From the NCBI RefSeq assembly GCF_030733385.1, contig NZ_JASHJC010000003.1:248001-312000 (forward strand): a DNA stretch of 64,000 nucleotides. The letters run 5' to 3'. The notes below the pieces were generated by a model that worked only from the letters and a program-made list of their open reading frames with translations, had not been told where the DNA came from and ran no database searches. Of the stretch, positions 61,911 to 64,000 are shown in pieces (the first letter of the stretch is position 1; the number at the start of each line of letters is the position of its first letter). The stretch comes from Roseovarius sp. MMSF_3359. Lineage in GTDB: Bacteria > Pseudomonadota > Alphaproteobacteria > Rhodobacterales > Rhodobacteraceae. Both the position numbers and the translations under genes were made by a program.

Positions 61911-62613
61911 GATCGTAAATATATCCGATCCCGCGGACGGTCTTGATGATCTGAGGTTTCTGCGGGTTCGGCTCGATCTTGCGGCGCAGGCGCGAGATGC
62001 GGATGTCGATGCTGCGATCGAACGGATCCCAGGACCGGTCATGCGCCTGCTCCAGAATCTGATCGCGGTTGAGCACCCGACCCCGGTTGCGGGCAAAAAG
62101 GCTCAGCAGGTTGAATTCCATCGCGGTCAGCGGCACCTCTTCGCCCCCGTCATTCAGCAGCTTGGCCGCGGTCAGGTCCAGCGTGAATGCACCAAACTCT
62201 GCGGTGCTTGCGTCCATGTCGGGCGCGACCTTGGCTGCCGGTTCACTTGCGCGGCGCAACACCGCCTTGATCCGCGCTTCAAGCTCGCGCAGGTCAACCG
62301 GTTTGGACAGGTAATCATCCGCCCCCATTTCCAGCCCGACGATCTTGTCGATCACCTCGCTGGCGGCGGTGAGCATCACCACCGGCACCTGGTTGTCGAT
62401 CCGAAGTGACCGCAACGTCGTCAACCCGTCCTGCCCGGGCATGTTGATGTCGAGCAGGACGAGATCGACCTGCCGCTCGGCCAGGGACGCCTGCAATTCC
62501 TCGCTATTGGCGACGGGGACGATGTTATAGCCGCGCTTAGACAGGTACTCCTCCAGCATTTCGCGGACATCGCGCTCGTCGTCGCAGATCATGATTGTTG
62601 CCTTGGTCGTCAT
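61903..62613 (-). CDS. OmpR/PhoB family response regulator
   Basis: The protein has 236 residues. The receiver domain has acidic residues DDE at 11-13, phosphorylatable Asp55 in LLDINMPGQDG and Lys104 in LSKPVD. The C-terminal winged helix shows LTAMEFNLLSLFARNRGRVL and TVRGIGYIYDP. Its start overlaps the stop of the kinase gene (ATGA), so they form a two-component pair. The signal is unknown. Confidence 0.94.
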   Translation of the reverse strand: MTTKATIMICDDERDVREMLEEYLSKRGYNIVPVANSEELQASLAERQVDLVLLDINMPGQDGLTTLRSLRIDNQVPVVMLTAASEVIDKIVGLEMGADDYLSKPVDLRELEARIKAVLRRASEPAAKVAPDMDASTAEFGAFTLDLTAAKLLNDGGEEVPLTAMEFNLLSLFARNRGRVLNRDQILEQAHDRSWDPFDRSIDIRISRLRRKIEPNPQKPQIIKTVRGIGYIYDPK

Positions 62614-64000
62614 TCAGATCCCTTTTCTGCATGTGCGATGATTTCTGCCACGAAACTGCGTAACTCCTTGGGCGAGACCGGCTTTTCGACATAGGGCCGC
62701 TTGGCCTCGGCCAGGAAACTCTGCGACGCGCGGCCCATCGTGTCGCCGGTAACGAAACCGGTCCGTTTCACAAGATGCGGGAAATCGCGTTTAATGATCT
62801 CGAAAAAGCCCCGGCCATCGACCTCGGGCATGTTCAGATCACTAAGAACAAGACCGTAATCCGCCCGCGCCATGGCGTCGGCGGCCTGATCCGCATGGTC
62901 GAAAACATCGACCTGATAGCCCACCCGCGCCAGGATTTCGGCGTTGAGCTCGGCCACGTCGCCCTCGTCATCAAGGATCAATACCCGGGTCGCCTGATCA
63001 TGTGTTTCCTTCGTCTTGCCCACCTCCGCCGGCGCGGAACTATCGACATCAAGCGGCAGATAGATGGTAAAGACCGATCCGCCCCCCTGACCATTCGACA
63101 AGGTGATGCGGCCGTCATGAGACCGCACGATACGGTGACACAGTGCGAGGCCTATGCCGGTGCCCTTTCCGACATCTTTGGTGGTAAAGAACGGCTCGAA
63201 CACCCGGCTATGGTATTTGTCCGGGATGCCGGGCCCGTCATCGGCAACCGTAACTTCGACCCCTTTACCGTCATCGGCCACGCGGGATGAGACGGTAATT
63301 GTCTGGCCGGTCTCGGAATCTCGCATCGCCTGATCGGCGTTCAGAATGAGGTTGATGAAGACCTGCGTGATCTGGTCAGGATCGGCACAAACCCGTGGCA
63401 GGCCCGGATCGGGCGTATAGTCGAGCGTGACGCCATCGCGCTTGTCGCCATATTGCGCCACGTCGATGGCCGTCTGGATGATCTCGTTGACATCGACCTT
63501 CTGCATCCGCGCGGGTTGCTGGCGGGCCATGGTCAGGAATGTCTTCACGATCTTCGCGCAGCGTTCGGCGGCCTGGCTGATCTTTTCGACCTGGCGCAGG
63601 GTTTCGGGGTCCTGGCAATCCTCGCGCAGCATCAGCGAATGGCCCACCACGACCGACAGCGGATTGTTCAGCTCATGCGCCACACCGGCCAGCAAGCCAC
63701 CCATCGCCGACATCTTTTCGTTCTGGAAAAGCTGTTCCTGCTGCTTCGCCATTTCGGCCTCGATCCGAAGCTGTTCGGTCAGGTCGCGGGTATGCGACAC
63801 GATCACATCCTCGCCCTCATACTGGATCAACCGCGCATCGACCGACCCCCAGAACCGTTTGCCATCGGCGTTCACATATTCGGCCTTGAAAGCAGAAACC
63901 GATCCGTCACGGCGTATCTGCCTGAGGTATCGCTCGCGCGTGCCGGGGTCTGCGTAAAAGCCCTTCGCGCTGTCGAAGCGACCAAAGAGCGAAATCGTCT
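62610..64000 (-). CDS. Hybrid sensor histidine kinase with PAS and receiver domains, 5' end outside the window
   Basis: The frame is open to the window edge (first complete codon at 63998), so the N-terminus is missing. What is present: a PAS domain (up to FWGSVDARLIQYEG), a coiled linker, the H-box VAHELNNPLSVVVGHSL with the phosphorylatable histidine, the ATPase domain with NLILNADQAM and VADDGPGIPD, and a C-terminal receiver with SDLNMPEVDG. It would phosphorylate the regulator encoded downstream, possibly through its own receiver. It is probably cytoplasmic or membrane-bound, which the missing part would decide. A GTG inside the frame at 63873-63875 is not the start. Confidence 0.92.
   Translation of the reverse strand, partial: TISLFGRFDSAKGFYADPGTRERYLRQIRRDGSVSAFKAEYVNADGKRFWGSVDARLIQYEGEDVIVSHTRDLTEQLRIEAEMAKQQEQLFQNEKMSAMGGLLAGVAHELNNPLSVVVGHSLMLREDCQDPETLRQVEKISQAAERCAKIVKTFLTMARQQPARMQKVDVNEIIQTAIDVAQYGDKRDGVTLDYTPDPGLPRVCADPDQITQVFINLILNADQAMRDSETGQTITVSSRVADDGKGVEVTVADDGPGIPDKYHSRVFEPFFTTKDVGKGTGIGLALCHRIVRSHDGRITLSNGQGGGSVFTIYLPLDVDSSAPAEVGKTKETHDQATRVLILDDEGDVAELNAEILARVGYQVDVFDHADQAADAMARADYGLVLSDLNMPEVDGRGFFEIIKRDFPHLVKRTGFVTGDTMGRASQSFLAEAKRPYVEKPVSPKELRSFVAEIIAHAEKGSE

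Noticed and set aside
1..64000. CRISPR arrays, tRNA/rRNA genes, insertion sequences and prophage
   Set aside because: No spaced identical repeats, tRNA T-loop-like segments, transposase motifs or phage genes were seen on reading; short tRNAs could still be missed without a covariance search.

Overview
The window looks like a chromosomal segment of a marine-type alphaproteobacterium of the Rhodobacterales (Roseobacter-like). The reasons are GC-rich coding sequence with long antisense shadow ORFs, a complete Paracoccus-type sox cluster, MttB-type and dimethylglycine/sarcosine-dehydrogenase-type osmolyte genes, and many ABC importers and Tat-exported enzymes. The taxonomy is an inference from gene content. 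I saw no rRNA, tRNA, insertion sequence, phage or CRISPR array.

Left part (1-18.9 kb): the tail of an S9/alpha-beta hydrolase, then a 1205-residue polytopic membrane protein with a solute-binding-like C-terminal domain. Next is a TetR repressor with a perfect 20-bp palindromic operator, facing a polyamine-type ABC importer. That importer leads into a trimethylamine-dehydrogenase-like flavoprotein, a Rieske oxygenase and a class III aminotransferase: apparently one catabolic island for an N-methylated amine or betaine. An M81 (MlrC-like) protein, an XRE-cupin regulator, an orphan family 5 solute-binding protein and an alpha/beta hydrolase follow.

Sulfur part (19.1-34.6 kb): soxVWXYZABCDEF on the minus strand, continued by a DUF302 protein and a YeeE/YedE transporter. 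Divergent to it are soxS, soxR (ArsR family) and a second YeeE/YedE gene (soxT-like). At the far end are two metallo-beta-lactamase-fold genes and a DUF2892 membrane protein. Five copies or variants of an ATTC-N8-GAAT element sit at the promoters, as expected for persulfide-sensing SoxR/SqrR control. The products oxidise thiosulfate and sulfide in the periplasm and pass electrons to cytochromes.

Iron part (34.6-42.2 kb, minus strand): an unannotated 53-codon gene, hemP, a Cys-rich protein of unknown function, imelysin, porin, bacterioferritin-associated ferredoxin, bacterioferritin, a DUF1111 dihaem protein, a second imelysin and a DUF1513 protein. The order, overlaps and hemP suggest one iron-regulated acquisition and storage unit.

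Right part (42.3-64 kb): an FAD/GcvT-type demethylating dehydrogenase with a non-pyrrolysine MttB homologue and a divergent LysR regulator; kbl-tdh for threonine to glycine; a two-subunit molybdenum hydroxylase with a divergent AraC regulator; a HAD phosphatase; a DeoR-ugp-like importer-phosphodiesterase operon with a possible Pho box; an EamA exporter; and an OmpR-type regulator with a hybrid kinase cut by the window edge.
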